The notes: a model not told the origin generated them from the letters alone. 64,000 nt of DNA from Schistosoma haematobium (GCF_000699445.3 NC_067200.1:13911256-13975255); one strand, 5' to 3'. Counted from the stretch's first letter, positions 1-10,570 are shown. Numbers and translations are program-made.

Positions 1-551
1 AATTTAATCTTCATTAGGATTAACTTAATTCAGTTACACTGTAATAAATAATTTTCATTGCATGTGTGTGTGTGTGAGTGTTTCGTTTTTCTTTACATAT
101 TATCAATAGTAACTACATGAAATTCATATAAAAACGTTTAACCTAATTCTTAATGGATAAATCACAGTAAAATTAAATTCGAATTGATTTGTTGTTTTGT
201 AGGTTGTTTGTTTCAATGTCAATGAGACTTATTCAAAGTTTAGGGAAGTGAGATCTCTCTCTCTCTCTTCATAGGATAACAATATTAGATTACATGATAA
301 TCGTATGATCTCTGTATGATCCCTAGAGAATTTCAAGTTGTCATTGTTTAGAGATACTTTTCTTCTTCTTTTTTTTGTTTTTTTCTTTAATATTTTTCTC
401 TATTTTTTAATCTTATCATAATGAATAGAAAGTAATGTAGATAATTAATTGTTGCATATCAGTCTATTCTAATCTGTATATTAATCAAGTTATAGATGTT
501 TGATAGTTGATGATCGATGAACGTTTCCTATAAATATGATAGTATCATCAA
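1..551. other. intergenic, no gene recognised
   Basis: AT-rich DNA with a GT tract (63-80), a CT run (about 249-266) and a T-rich stretch (361-405). No open frame or known repeat was recognised. Confidence 0.6.
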
Positions 552-865
552 AGAGGGGTGTTGTGGATATTATAGTAAATTTTTTTAATAGTGAAGTTCA
601 ACTAAGTCTGTTGTGAGATAGTAACCAACTGAAGACATAGGGGGGAAGTGGTGAAAATTTGTAGATTAGTTGACGGCTTAGTGGTCTATAGATTAAGCGT
701 TCGCGAGTGAGACCGATAAGTCATGGATTTGGGTTTTGTATGCGAGATCATGGATGCGCACTACTGAGGAGTCCTATACTAGGACGAAACGGCCATCCAG
801 TGCTTCCAGGTTTTCTATGATAGTGTAACTTCAATTGACCCATGAATTCAACCATTAAAAAAATA
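552..865 (+). mobile_element. H1A hammerhead SINE
   Basis: The copy opens with an inverted piece of the family 3' end (552-594), followed by the tRNA-like head, hammerhead and 3' tail in + orientation. The box A-like segment is at about 675-700; the box B region is eroded. It is recognised by near identity with many other copies in the window. Confidence 0.8.
756..805 (+). ncRNA. hammerhead ribozyme motif in H1
   Basis: Core CTGAGGA, stem II GTCC/GGAC, then GAAA, a near-palindromic stem III (ACGGCCAT) and an ATC cleavage triplet followed by CAGTGC. Stem I is GCACTA/CAGTGC with one mismatch. Core residues are intact, so activity is plausible but untested. Confidence 0.65.
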
Positions 866-1082
866 AGTTATTACTTTATTTAAATTTATTAAGTTTCCTT
901 GTATCTCTATCTTATCATTACAATGCATCCTTCTTTTTGACGATTATAATTCGTTATATATCTACTTGACTAATAATTAAACTTATGTCTGCTACATTCT
1001 CAGTTTTATAATTAGAACAACAGTTTCGTTTGTTTTTCCTATTCTATATCTGTGTTATCATGTTTAGCAAATCTGTTACTAT

Positions 1083-1254
1083 TATAAGGCAATATCGAAG
1101 CAATACGCACAGTATGCACATATGTCATATAAGAGACTGATCAATTGCAGTCCTAAACATCAGTGGGAAGATTCAGGCAAACAATACCAAGTGAATTTAA
1201 AATTTACCTGATTGCACAAACAAGTGGCTATCAGAATTCAGTAGCTAAGTGGAT
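1083..1254 (+). mobile_element. H2 (Smα-type) retroposon, 5' part
   Basis: This is the leading part of an H2 monomer: the segment before the tRNA-like head, ending inside the box A-like stretch (AGTAGCTAAGTGGAT). The copy is split by D1 and resumes at 1705. Confidence 0.75.
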
Positions 1255-1704
1255 TTTTTTGGCCCGTGGATTTGACTCCATTTAGATCGTACGAATGTTT
1301 GTCATCGCCTATTCTCGTATATAATCATCGGCTTTAATCTCATTAGTCAATAACGCATTCAGATAAGTCAAATAACGAGAATGGACTTTCGAATACATAT
1401 ATTTTGTATATGAAGTGAATGTAACAGAACAAAGCAAAATGACGCGCAGTGGAGATGACTGATAAGCCAACTCCATTTTTAGCCAGGCGTTATTCAATAT
1501 TTATAGGCAGACAAAATAAACTACAGACATGTGATGAGACATGGGATATGAAGTGTACACATATATACGCTCATATAAAAACAGTCAAGACTGATAAGCG
1601 AATAATTAACAAGGTCAAAATATGACTCAAGTCAAATGAATAGATTAGGCTGTCCGAAAGTTAGAATAAAGTATATGGGCTTAACGTAATAACTGACACT
1701 ACAG
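1255..1704 (+). repeat. D1 dispersed repeat, copy 1
   Basis: About 450 bp, inserted within an H2 element. It shares long stretches with 2190-2685, 30005-30478, 53605-54050 and, inverted, about 49815-50100. The 3' edge is sharp and ends ACACTACA, as in copy 3. GGAT at both junctions may be a short target duplication. An LTR-like or transposon-end origin is possible; no coding capacity. Confidence 0.7.
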
Positions 1705-1819
1705 GATAGCTCGATAGAGTTTTGAGCGAAAATTACTAAGCTCATCAACTTTGAGATGCAGGTACATCCAGCGCGTCGTGGATTTCACTGCTAGCCACTG
1801 TTCATCTTTGCTTATAATG

Positions 1820-1820
<1 letters not shown>
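1705..1820 (+). mobile_element. H2 retroposon, 3' part, hammerhead core deleted
   Basis: Continuation of the element begun at 1083. CATCCAG is joined directly to CGCGTCGTGG, so the catalytic core between stem I and stem III is missing while the flanks remain. The usual 3' segment (GCTAGCCACT...) follows and runs into a TTA microsatellite. Confidence 0.7.

Positions 1821-1821
<1 letters not shown>

Positions 1822-1883
<62 letters not shown>
1822..1883. repeat. (TTA)n microsatellite
   Basis: About 20 TTA units directly after the 3' end of an H2 copy. The long Leu and Asn runs in overlapping frames come from this tract and are not genes. Confidence 0.95.
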
Positions 1884-2189
1884 CGTCATTATCATGGTTA
1901 AATAAATTCGACTGTACATCTTGGGAAATGAATTCGTCAACCAGTGAAATCTTTCTTAGTTTCATTTCAAGTATTTTCTAATTAATTAGATAAATTTTAA
2001 ACTTAAATTTAATTGGCAATAAGGTGATGTAAAATAGAAGCAATACCTTCATTATTTATACTTTGGAATATCTTTTATGGACAAGTACTGAATTATTGAT
2101 CATGGTAGATTCCTGTAATCATATCAAATGTAATAAATGCATTTGAAACTATTGAATTCATTCAAGTATGAATCTTTTAACTACGATTG

Positions 2190-2685
2190 TGTCAGAGAAC
2201 TAGTGAAAGTGATCATTGTGTTCGAGTTCGTGGCCTTATATCTGACTACAAGTACATCGTATGATTGATTGTTATAGAAATATGCATTTCACCAATCCTC
2301 TTATATATTCATCGACTTAACTCATACTAATGACAAGAATGAATTTCTAATACGTATATATTTTATAGATTCATTGATCTGAACAGACAATCAGAGTTAT
2401 GAAGTGAATAGAAGAAAACGAAACGAAATGACGTGCAATGGAGAGGATGTGTGAGCCAACTCCATTTAATCAAGCGTTAATCAATATTTATAGCCAGATG
2501 AAAATAAGTTACGGACATGCGATGAATAAGAAAAGAAGTGAACACAGAAATACTTTCATATAATAACAGTCAGGGTTGGTAAGTGAATAATTAACAAAGT
2601 CAAAACGTTATTCAAGAAGAATGGATAAAATAGATTGTCCAGAAGCTAGAATTAGTTATATGGGCTTAACATAACAACCGACATT
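2190..2685 (+). repeat. D1 dispersed repeat, copy 2
   Basis: The 3' two-thirds align closely to copy 1; the 5' part is more diverged. The 3' edge ends GACATTACA, matching the family terminus. Confidence 0.65.
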
Positions 2686-2975
2686 ACATCATATTGCAAT
2701 TAAAACAAAGTGTCCATTTATCAATTATTTCAATGGTTTTTATAATGTATGGTTAGTGAAAGTAAATATAATTAAGCACTGGGTGTGGATAAATAGATAC
2801 TTAGATCTCAGACTATTAAATATGTGATTTTTATACCTATCATACACTTTTATTGTGGATTCATTAGGTGTTACTGTAAGTGATTGTATTCAATAAAGTT
2901 ATTATCCAGCATAATCTACATCATAAATTGTTTATCTGGTATAATGTGGTCTAGTCAAAGTATATCGTATCACTA

Positions 2976-3110
2976 GTATAGGGGTTGTGAAAATTATTAA
3001 GTTTTTGATTGAGATCATGAACCGATTGATGTTAGACCACCTTTGGAAACCTGGAAGCACTGTACGGACGTTTCGTCCTATTGTGAGGCTCCTCAGTAGT
3101 GCGCATCCAC
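2976..3110 (-). mobile_element. H1B SINE, 3' portion, interrupted by a solo LTR
   Basis: The - strand 3' end and hammerhead of an H1B element. The core (CTGAGGA, GAAA) is intact, but the cleavage triplet reads GTA and stem I has a mismatch. The rest of the element lies beyond the inserted LTR at 3483. Confidence 0.8.
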
Positions 3111-3482
3111 TGTTGTAACGTGTTGAGACTGTAGATTTAGATGGAGCAACAGCGTATTCATTGATCGGATTAATGTGACACGTAAAACACGTAAGGACGA
3201 CCTAGAGTCCCGATTGGTCCCGCTTCACTGTCTAGCCCAGCCAGTTGAGTCTGGAACGCAAGTCACAGCCTCTGAGTAATGAGTCGTTATATTTCAAACA
3301 TACTCTGTTTATATACCGATCAAACAGCCCACATCGTACCATAAGAATAGAAAACAACATCTGTACAATATTTAACGAGTGAAATAAATAATGCCCAATA
3401 GGGAATGCCCATTTAGAGTCCAAGGACATCATTAGACTTAACATGATAGTGATTGGCACATTATTCCTCAGCATACCTAACA
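3111..3482 (-). mobile_element. solo LTR (LTR-S), 372 bp
   Basis: Bounded by TGTT...AACA and inserted in an H1B SINE whose two halves resume exactly on each side. Flanks are TCCAC on the left and CCCAC on the right, a 5-bp target duplication with one change. A TATA-like stretch (TATATAAAC on the - strand, near 3308-3318) sits inside. A related LTR is at 41501-42012. No internal retrotransposon sequence remains, implying LTR-LTR recombination. Confidence 0.75.
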
Positions 3483-3945
3483 CCCACGATCCTGCTCGCG
3501 GGCGTCGGACCCAGGGCCTTCAGCCTCGCGCGCGAACGCTTAACCTACTGGACCACTGAGCCGGCATCCAATAGTGATAGTGTCTAACATCAACCAATCT
3601 ACAAAATTGCGCGACCAACTTCCATTGTACTGAGGTAGATACCTGTCTCTACCTGACATAGATTAGCTCCACTGGTCACGGCTTCTCACTAGAACTCCGA
3701 GAATTTTCTCACGAAGCTAGTCACCAGTGAGCAAATGTTGATTACTAGTTTAGGGGTTGTGGAGTTTATTAAGTTTTTGATTGAGATCATGAACCAATTG
3801 AGGTTAGACCACCTATGGAAACCTGGAAGTACTGGATGGCCGTTTCGTCCTATTGTGGGACGTCTCAGCAGTGCGCATACACGGTCGCACAATTTCGTGG
3901 ATTGGTTGATGTTAGACACTATCATCATTGGATGGCGGCTCAGTA
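3483..3945. mobile_element. H1B SINE, 5' portion plus a second partial monomer
   Basis: The rest of the - strand element: box B, box A and 5' region up to about 3745. A second - monomer follows through its hammerhead (core damaged, CTGAGAC) to 3883, then a short + oriented piece (3884-3945). It is therefore a tandem dimer with an inverted end. Confidence 0.75.
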
Positions 3946-4562
3946 TATCGTATCAATCCAATATCCAGTTTAGTATTAATAAAGTCTCAATACTAAGTAC
4001 ATTATAGTCGTATAACAGGGGGAAACGAAAAATATTTTTCTTCTCCCATTATATCAACCTAGTTCATACTAATATTCTTCTGTTTACTATAATGTAAAAT
4101 TTACCATTGATTACAACATTTCGTGCCTCTACCTTGGATTAGATACCTAACAAATAAAAAAACATAGACATATTCATCTAATTATTGAGTAGATAATATT
4201 TCCCCCACCTCCATCCCTTCTTTTTGTAATCTACAATCTAATGTTTCTATCATCAACTAAATAACTTTCCCCTGATAGGACCGATTACTATTGACTAAAT
4301 TACTAATTTACATAATAAAATGAAGTTATACATCTAAGCTACTTGATATGACGTTGAATACAATCTGCATAAGGGCATACAAGTGAAAAGAAGAAAGAAA
4401 AACAATGGTGTAATTAATGAAGTATTAACGTGTAGACTTTTATGTAAGATTAAAGAAATACCGCATTATGATTATTGTAATGATAAATATAATGTAAAAT
4501 AACAAAAGTTAAATATCTGATTACAAATATACATTGTGATTATGTAATTAAAGAAATAAACA
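3946..4562. other. intergenic, no gene recognised
   Basis: AT-rich sequence without recognisable repeats or coding frames. Confidence 0.55.
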
Positions 4563-4737
4563 ATTTTGATGGAGTTTTGTTCTCTGAGCTGGATGGGTTG
4601 GTCGTGGAGCTTTCATCGTTCTTCTGAACGACATCATCATCACAAACTTCAGATAGAAGTGAAGTGTTCGTTCAGAAGAACAATGAAAGATCCACGATCA
4701 AACCATCCTGCTCAAAGAACAAAACTCCACCAAAATC
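4563..4737. repeat. 175-bp imperfect palindrome
   Basis: The left arm from 4563 and the right arm ending at 4737 are reverse complements over about 75 bp each, with a short centre near 4650. It is relatively GC-rich for the region. A 72-codon frame runs through it but is explained by the palindrome. Confidence 0.75.
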
Positions 4738-4915
4738 ATCCACTAAGCTACAAATCTTCTCCACCATCTCGAGATAAACAATGACTGATCTAATCATAAA
4801 CTTTCAGTAGATTATTTCTTTAAATTGTTTATTGTTATGTAATATGTAAGAATTCAATCATTCAATCATTACTATCATCTTTTGAATATTTTAAGAGTAG
4901 CTATAAGTGATTAGG

Positions 4916-5223
4916 TTCAATAAGTATGAGATGGGTTTTGTGGATATTACAGTAATTTCAATGGTTAAGATCATGATTCAGTGGATTAGTTGAAGTTAGA
5001 CATTAACACCATTGGTTGCCGGCTCAGTCGTCTAGTGGCTAAGTGCTCGCGCGCGAAACCAGGAGGTCCTGGGTTTGAATCTCGCAGGGGGGGAGGTCGT
5101 GGATGCACACGGCTGAGGAGTCTCACAATAGGATGAAACAGCCGTCCAGTGTTTCCAGGTTTTCCATGGTGGTCTAGTTTCAACTGACTCATGATCTTAA
5201 CCGTCGAAATTTCAATAAGTATG
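4916..5223 (+). mobile_element. H1A SINE with 13-bp target duplication
   Basis: The insert (4929-5210) is flanked by TTCAATAAGTATG at 4916-4928 and 5211-5223. It begins with an inverted 3'-end fragment, then carries box A-like and box B sequence (GGTTTGAATCTCG) and a hammerhead with intact CTGAGGA and GAAA but weakened stem II. The outer stem I pair has changed from G-C to A-T. Confidence 0.85.
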
Positions 5224-6010
5224 TTTTAAATTAACTAGAAGTAGTGTTTTGAGCTAATTATATGACATTATAATTGATTGATCACTGATTAGTGATTAAT
5301 CACATATTTATCTAGATGTTCAAATGATGATCAAATGTTATCGATCAAACATAAAACCCAAGTTCAGAGATTCAAGTCCATCATATTCACCAATTAGTTT
5401 ATATATCAGTATGGTGCACCTTAAGTTGAGTCACTTAAATTGATTAGAACTTTCAGAATTGCTAGACAGAATCCGATTAACAGTAAATGAATGAGATAAA
5501 TATGACAGTGGGGAATACTCAGTAGTTACAACTGTTCAGTCGTAAATGTTCATTATAAAATATTTACTTTACCCTAAATGATATCGTGATTATTTTACTT
5601 TCGGTATATTTATTAATAATTGTTAGGCTTGTATAATGATAGGTGGTTGGAATTAGTCGTGAAGAATAAGTCCATAACCTTACTTTCGTGTTAGTTGACA
5701 CTTGTCAACAAGATTCATCTATGTTCTTGACGGAATAAATGTTCAATGTGAAATTTCAGCATGATTGATACTCAGTGAATGTACCTTAGACTGACACCAG
5801 ATCAGTTGGAGCGCTGTGACAATGTTTATCAATTAGATAACTTCATTATTTTCATACGAAAACCTAATAAATGTCACTAATATTCACTCATGATGGTACT
5901 ATTAATTCTATGTCAACTAGGTACAATGGTAACTATTAATTAGTTGTTAAAAATATTCTTTCTCCTTGTCTACTCATTACCAACTATGACATTTAAGCCT
6001 TCTTTAAATA
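5224..6010. other. intergenic, no gene recognised
   Basis: AT-rich, with no frame or repeat I could tie to a family. Confidence 0.5.
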
Positions 6011-6116
6011 ACTTCATTTTAATAATTGAATTCATGAGTTGAATAAAGCTAGACCGCCATGGAAAACCTGGAAGCACTGGGTGGCTGTTTCGTCCTAGTA
6101 CGGGACTTCATTTTAA
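6011..6116 (-). mobile_element. 82-bp truncated H1 insertion with 12-bp duplication
   Basis: ACTTCATTTTAA at 6011-6022 and 6105-6116 flanks only 82 bp of H1 3' end. The copy is truncated at its 5' side within the hammerhead stem II loop. Confidence 0.8.
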
Positions 6117-6494
6117 ACAGTTTGACACAAATCGCTTCTGAATATTGTATTAGGATTGTTGTTCCTTCTATATGTCTCTTGTTCTTGTTCTGTGCAATTT
6201 CAAAGTCGATTTCATTGATTAAGATGTGAAAAGCTCCGTTTATCATTATATAACTAACGGTAACTGAAATAGAAAGTCTTGAAATACAATAGAATTACAC
6301 TATTCGGTAAATCTTATTCGTCTTGCTTAATTTGAATTTATCAAGGTATCAAAATATATGAAATTTAGAAATGAAATCACAATTTGGAAATTAACTATTC
6401 CAAAATTCTGTAAAGAAACAGTTGTTTTCGATGAGCTTCAGTGATAATGATGGTTAATTTGATGCACAAATTTATGACATACATAACACCATTA

Positions 6495-6765
6495 TTCATT
6501 TGGTATTGTTTAATTGTATGTTGTCATTGATGATTAAGACTGCAATTGATCAATCTCTTGTTGGCACATGTGCGTCCTGTGTGGACTGCCTCGATATTGC
6601 CTTAATTCACAAGCAATATAAACAAAGATGGATAGTAGTTGGCAGTGGATTTGTGGACGCGCGTTTCGTCCTATTCGGGACTCGTCAGCTGAATATACCT
6701 CAATCTCACATTTGATGTTCACTCTGAGACTCGAACTCAGTACTGTTCGCTTCAAAGTGTAACTA
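6495..6765 (-). mobile_element. H2 (Smα-type) retroposon
   Basis: A - strand monomer with box B-like sequence (GACTCGAACTCAG on +) and a hammerhead (CTGACGA, GTCCC/GGAC, GAAAC, GCGCGTC) whose core is intact but whose stem I has lost pairing. Confidence 0.8.
6640..6700 (-). ncRNA. hammerhead core in H2
   Basis: CTGACGA, stem II GTCC/GGAC, GAAAC and the GTC triplet are all present on the - strand. The strands that should form stem I (TTCAG and CACAA) pair poorly, so cis activity is doubtful. Confidence 0.55.
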
Positions 6766-6809
6766 TTGCTTACTTCTTTATATCATATTGGTTGGTTTTC
6801 TATTGAAAT

Positions 6810-7375
6810 CAACTACAGTCCTAAACATCAATCGGAATATTCAAGTAAATTTCAAGTGAATTCTAGTGAACTTAGATTTCACTCCATCGCACAAGCAGGC
6901 GGCTATCAGGACTCAGTATCTAGGTAGATAAAGCCATGATGTTTAAAGTGAACGGTACAGGGTTCGAGTTCCGGGGTGAACATCAACACGAATGGAGCTA
7001 CATCCAGCTGACGTGTCCCATATAGGATGAAACGCTCATTCTGGATTCTACTGCTAGCCACTATCCATCTTCGCTTATAATCCTTGTGAATTAAGGCAAT
7101 TTTGAAGCAGTATGCACATATGCCAATAAAAGATTGATCGATTGCTGTTCTAAACATCAATCTAAAGGTTCAGACAAACATCACGAAGTGAATTCTAGTG
7201 AACTTAGATTTCACCCCATGGCACAATCAAGTGGCTATCAGGACGTTACGAGATTTGTGTCTCAGAGTGAACCTCAACTCTGAGATGCTGATAGAGCCTA
7301 CTGACGACTCCCAAATAGGATAAAACATACGTCCTAGATTCCACTGATAACCACTATCCATCTTTGCTTATGATA
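6810..7375 (+). mobile_element. tandem H2 dimer
   Basis: Two head-to-tail monomers with the unit boundary near 7095. The first contains a tRNA-like head and a hammerhead in which CTGACGA reads CTGACGT. The second lacks part of the head and has CTGACGA with a GATAAAA instead of GACGAAA. A tandem arrangement fits copying from a multimeric or circular RNA. Confidence 0.8.
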
Positions 7376-7417
7376 CTATTATCCTCATATTATTTAATGA
7401 TTATTTTCAACATTAAT

Positions 7418-7725
7418 CATGAATTCACTTGGTATTGTTTTGCTTGTATCTTACCATTGTTATTTAGGACTGCAATTGACCAGTCACTTATTGGCATATG
7501 TGCATCCTGTGCGTATTGCCTTGATATAGCCTTAAGTCATAAGCTTTCTTAAGCAAAAATGGATAGTGGCTAGCAGTGGAATCCAGGACGCGCGTTTCGT
7601 CCTATTTAGGACTGATCCCGGACTAAACAACAACTCTGGGATGCAGGAACATCCAGCTGACGTGTCCCATATAGGATGAAACGCTCATTCTGGATTCCAC
7701 TGTTAGCCACTATCCATCTTTTATT
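7418..7725. mobile_element. head-to-head inverted H2
   Basis: A - oriented part (7418-7607) meets a + oriented part (7608-7725) within the hammerhead. The + half shares the CTGACGT and GGATGAAAC variants with the nearby tandem copy, suggesting a common source. Confidence 0.75.
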
Positions 7726-7866
7726 AATTATGAATATCCAATATAAATTTGTTGATAGATAGATTGTTTCTTAAACGTTTTCTTTTGTCTTCACAAATAT
7801 ATATATGACTAAATTTTAAAATGACTTGCATTTGTATAATTCTATTGTAATTGATATTAACATTCC

Positions 7867-8266
7867 ATCTGCACTAATAAGGACTAGACACGCATGAGAT
7901 TGATCACCACCCAGTGATCAATCAATTGTAATTACATCTCAGTTCTACAGGAGGTCGTTTGCGGCTCGGATAGCTCAGTGGTAACGTCTCTGACTGTGAA
8001 GCTGGGTGACACGAGATCAAATCCGTCAGGAAGCACCAGTCCCCTCAAGATTACAGGTACACGTTGATGACGAGTGCCAAGAAACACGAAACTCGGGTCC
8101 ACGATTTCCTGTCGACTACTTCCAATCACCATCTTATTTCAACATAGTGCACGCAGTATCGAGTCACCTAGACTGGTGGCCTCATTGCAACTTGATCGAT
8201 AGCATTCGATCTGCATTAAGAAGGACTTGACACAAATGACATTGATCACTACCCAGTGATTGATAG
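7867..8266 (+). mobile_element. H3 tRNA-like hammerhead retroposon, 1.2-mer
   Basis: It contains a clear tRNA-like head (GGATAGCTCAGTGGTAACG, then a GATCAAATCC box B) and a hammerhead-like segment. About 55 bp at its start (CTGCACTAATAAGGAC... to the GATCAATC end) recur at 8210-8263, so the locus is one monomer of about 342 bp plus a partial repeat. It lies about 285 bp upstream of the receptor start codon. Confidence 0.65.
8061..8104 (+). ncRNA. degenerate hammerhead in H3
   Basis: ATGACGA (first core C replaced by A), stem II GTG/CAC around an 8-nt loop, GAAA, stem III ACT/GGT and a GTC triplet. Stem I can pair CG-T-TG with CACG using one bulge. The C3-G8 pair is lost, so this copy is probably inactive. 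Confidence 0.45.
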
Positions 8267-8550
8267 GAAAAAAAAGAAAAAAAAATTTCTAAATTCCAAC
8301 AATTTTATTGGTTAAAATAAGAAGCAATTTCATGAATCTTATCAACCAATCAAATCAAAGTATTCAGAAGAATAAAATCTTTTCTTTATTTCATTCATTC
8401 ATTTAGGATTATCCAATTAAAATTACGAAAAAAAAGAAAAAGAAAAGGAAAAAGAAAAATTAAAGAAAAAGGAAAGAAAAAAGCAAAAATTGCAAATTCT
8501 TTTAATTATAATTCATTATTTCTGATTGAATTAATCATTATTGTTATGTT
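8267..8550 (+). promoter_or_regulatory. 5' flank / possible 5' UTR of the receptor gene
   Basis: This stretch separates H3 from the start codon. It holds two purine-rich A/G tracts (8269-8287 and 8426-8487). The reading frame of exon 1 is closed upstream by TGA at 8527-8529 with no intervening ATG. No convincing TATA box or acceptor site was identified, so whether transcription starts here or an upstream non-coding exon exists is unresolved. Confidence 0.4.
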
Positions 8551-9708
8551 ATGGATGAACCAATACATAATCATGTTATTGATGAATCAAATAATTTACC
8601 ATTTACAAAAAGTGAAGTAACATTTTTAGTTATTCTATTTGCAGCAGTTATCATATTAGCTGTAGTTGGTAATACAATTGTATGCATATTATTACGTTTT
8701 CGTTATTGTAATCTATTGAAATGTTTTACAAATACATTAGGATGTAAAAAGAAATCTACATTATCTAAATCAATTCATCATCATCATCATCATAATCATA
8801 ATAACAATATTGATCCATGGGTTGATGAATGTCCAAGTAGTCAACATGAATGTAGTTGTGGTAAAACATGTATTGTACAAAATACACATCGTTATGTCAT
8901 ATTTAAATCAATGCATAAACAACATGAACCAGGTACAAGTGGTGGAAATTATGCTGGATCTATTACTGTAGCTAATAATATATCAGTATTACCAAATGAA
9001 AAACGGACTAATTTCACAACAAAACATAAATGGAAAGCTGATAATTATTTAAGAGGAATGCGTACATCAAGTATAACAAGTTTATTTTTATTTAATCTTA
9101 GTTTAGCTGATATACTTATGGCTGTATTATGTATACCAATGAATGTTATTACAGAAATTGTTTATTTATGGTGGCCACTTGGTGAACCATTATGTAAAAT
9201 TGTACCATATGCACAAGGTGTCAGTGTATTTGTTAGTGCATTAACACATGTACTTATTTCATGGGATAGATTTGTATTAGTATTTTTTCCATTACAACCA
9301 AGAATGACACAACGTAAAGCGATTTATTTATTACTTAGTGTATGGATATTAGCCTTAATTATACCATTACCAGTACCTATTGTAAATAGAACAATAAAAC
9401 GTGATAATGAAACATTTTGTATAGAAGATTGGAGTTTATTATTATCATCTATTAAAACAATTAATATGGATAATTTTACAAATCTAGAACAAATTAAAAA
9501 TGAAATTACAATACAAATTAATGATAAATCAATGATATTACAAATTGATGTTATCTATACAATATTATTAATGATATTACAATATTTTTTACCATTAGGT
9601 ATGATATGTGGAACATATATAGCTATAGGTATTAAAGTTATACGTTTACAAACACCTGGTGAACGGGATAGTGCAAGAGATCAAAAATTAACTAGAGCTA
9701 AACGAAAG
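8551..9708 (+). CDS. neuropeptide-type GPCR, exon 1 (TM1-TM5)
   Basis: This exon encodes residues 1-386 of a rhodopsin-family receptor, expected to bind a peptide ligand at the plasma membrane and couple to G proteins. Visible landmarks: TM1 about 23-48 with GN at 40-41; TM2 about 174-200 with LSLAD (Asp187); Cys215 and Cys290 able to form the TM3-ECL2 disulfide; TM3 ending in DRF (239-241) instead of DRY; Trp265 in TM4; Pro348 in TM5. ECL2 is long and has three N-glycosylation sequons (279, 286, 308). Residues about 49-172 form an extraordinarily long intracellular loop 1 with six His in a row (76-81) and Cys at 94, 101, 103 and 107. The start is the first ATG after an in-frame stop at 8527. 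The exon ends at an AAAG|GTAAGT donor in phase 0; read-through would stop at 9724. WPLGEPLCKIVPYAQGVSVF and PLQPRM recall NPY/NPF, RYamide-luqin and GPR83-like receptors; the exact subfamily is inference. Confidence 0.93.
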
Positions 9709-9924
9709 GTAAGTATAAACACATAATATATATAGAATACATTGATCTCCCATAATTTAATCCTTTGTAATAAAACACTATTCAGTTTAGATTGAAATAA
9801 CTTATCTAATGAGAGGGGCTTTAATCAGTATATAACCGTATTTTTCGCTAAACTTTATTAAGTTTAAATGACTGATTACCAACATGTAACTTATAGAAAT
9901 AACTATTTCATACATATATGAGTT

Positions 9925-10178
9925 GATCTAAACTAGATCACTATTGGAAACCTTGATAAAAGGTCATACAAGATCATAGATCGATTGAAGCTGGACATTA
10001 CCATGGTTGCATACTGACTCAGTGAATAAGACAGAAGGTTCTGAATCCGAGTCTCGCCCGTAAATTCTGGATGCGCACTGCTGAGGAGTCCTGTACTAGG
10101 ATGAAACAGTGGTTCATAGTCTCCAGGTTTTCAATTTTGGTCTAGCTTATATCAATTCATGAATTCAACTGTAACAAA
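9925..10178. mobile_element. degenerate H1 with inverted start
   Basis: A short - piece (9925-9955) precedes a + oriented copy. The hammerhead keeps CTGAGGA and GAAAC, but the 3' half of stem I is scrambled (CATAGTC). Confidence 0.6.
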
Positions 10179-10570
10179 ACCACTATCTTCACAAGTTCTC
10201 ATATTGCTATAAATAGTGATTATAGTCCTCACTTATTTCTTATTTTTTTTAATAAACCAGATAATTTCTGAAACAACTGTTGTCATTATTATTTAAATGA
10301 AAATAATCTGTCAAAGAGCAGAAAACTAAACTTTATATTTCAAACAGTCTACTCATTTTGATGTTATTTATTCAACAGACTGAAAAGTATTAATTAGTAT
10401 TCTATAGTTGTAATATGTAAGGAGACTGTAATTAGACGATTGGTATCGAAAAACTGGTGGAAAATAGTGTTAGCTAATTGAAGTTCCAACTCTAGACAAG
10501 TGTACAATGAAACGGTCATACGTTGTAACATAAATCAAACAGTTTATGCTTCTGTACTAGAACGTAACTA

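Noticed and set aside
1699..1981. Open frames with poly-Asn or poly-Leu runs on both strands
   Set aside because: Both are translations of the (TTA)n microsatellite and flanking H2 sequence.
4566..4784. 72-codon frame with a His run
   Set aside because: It spans a palindrome, so both halves are the same DNA read on opposite strands.
6906..7160. 84-codon - strand frame and similar frames in H2 copies
   Set aside because: Shadows of the H2 consensus; the same peptide fragments recur with stops in other copies.
7970..8035. Candidate tRNA gene
   Set aside because: A/B boxes are tRNA-like, but acceptor and anticodon stems do not form a clean cloverleaf and the sequence is part of the H3 retroposon.
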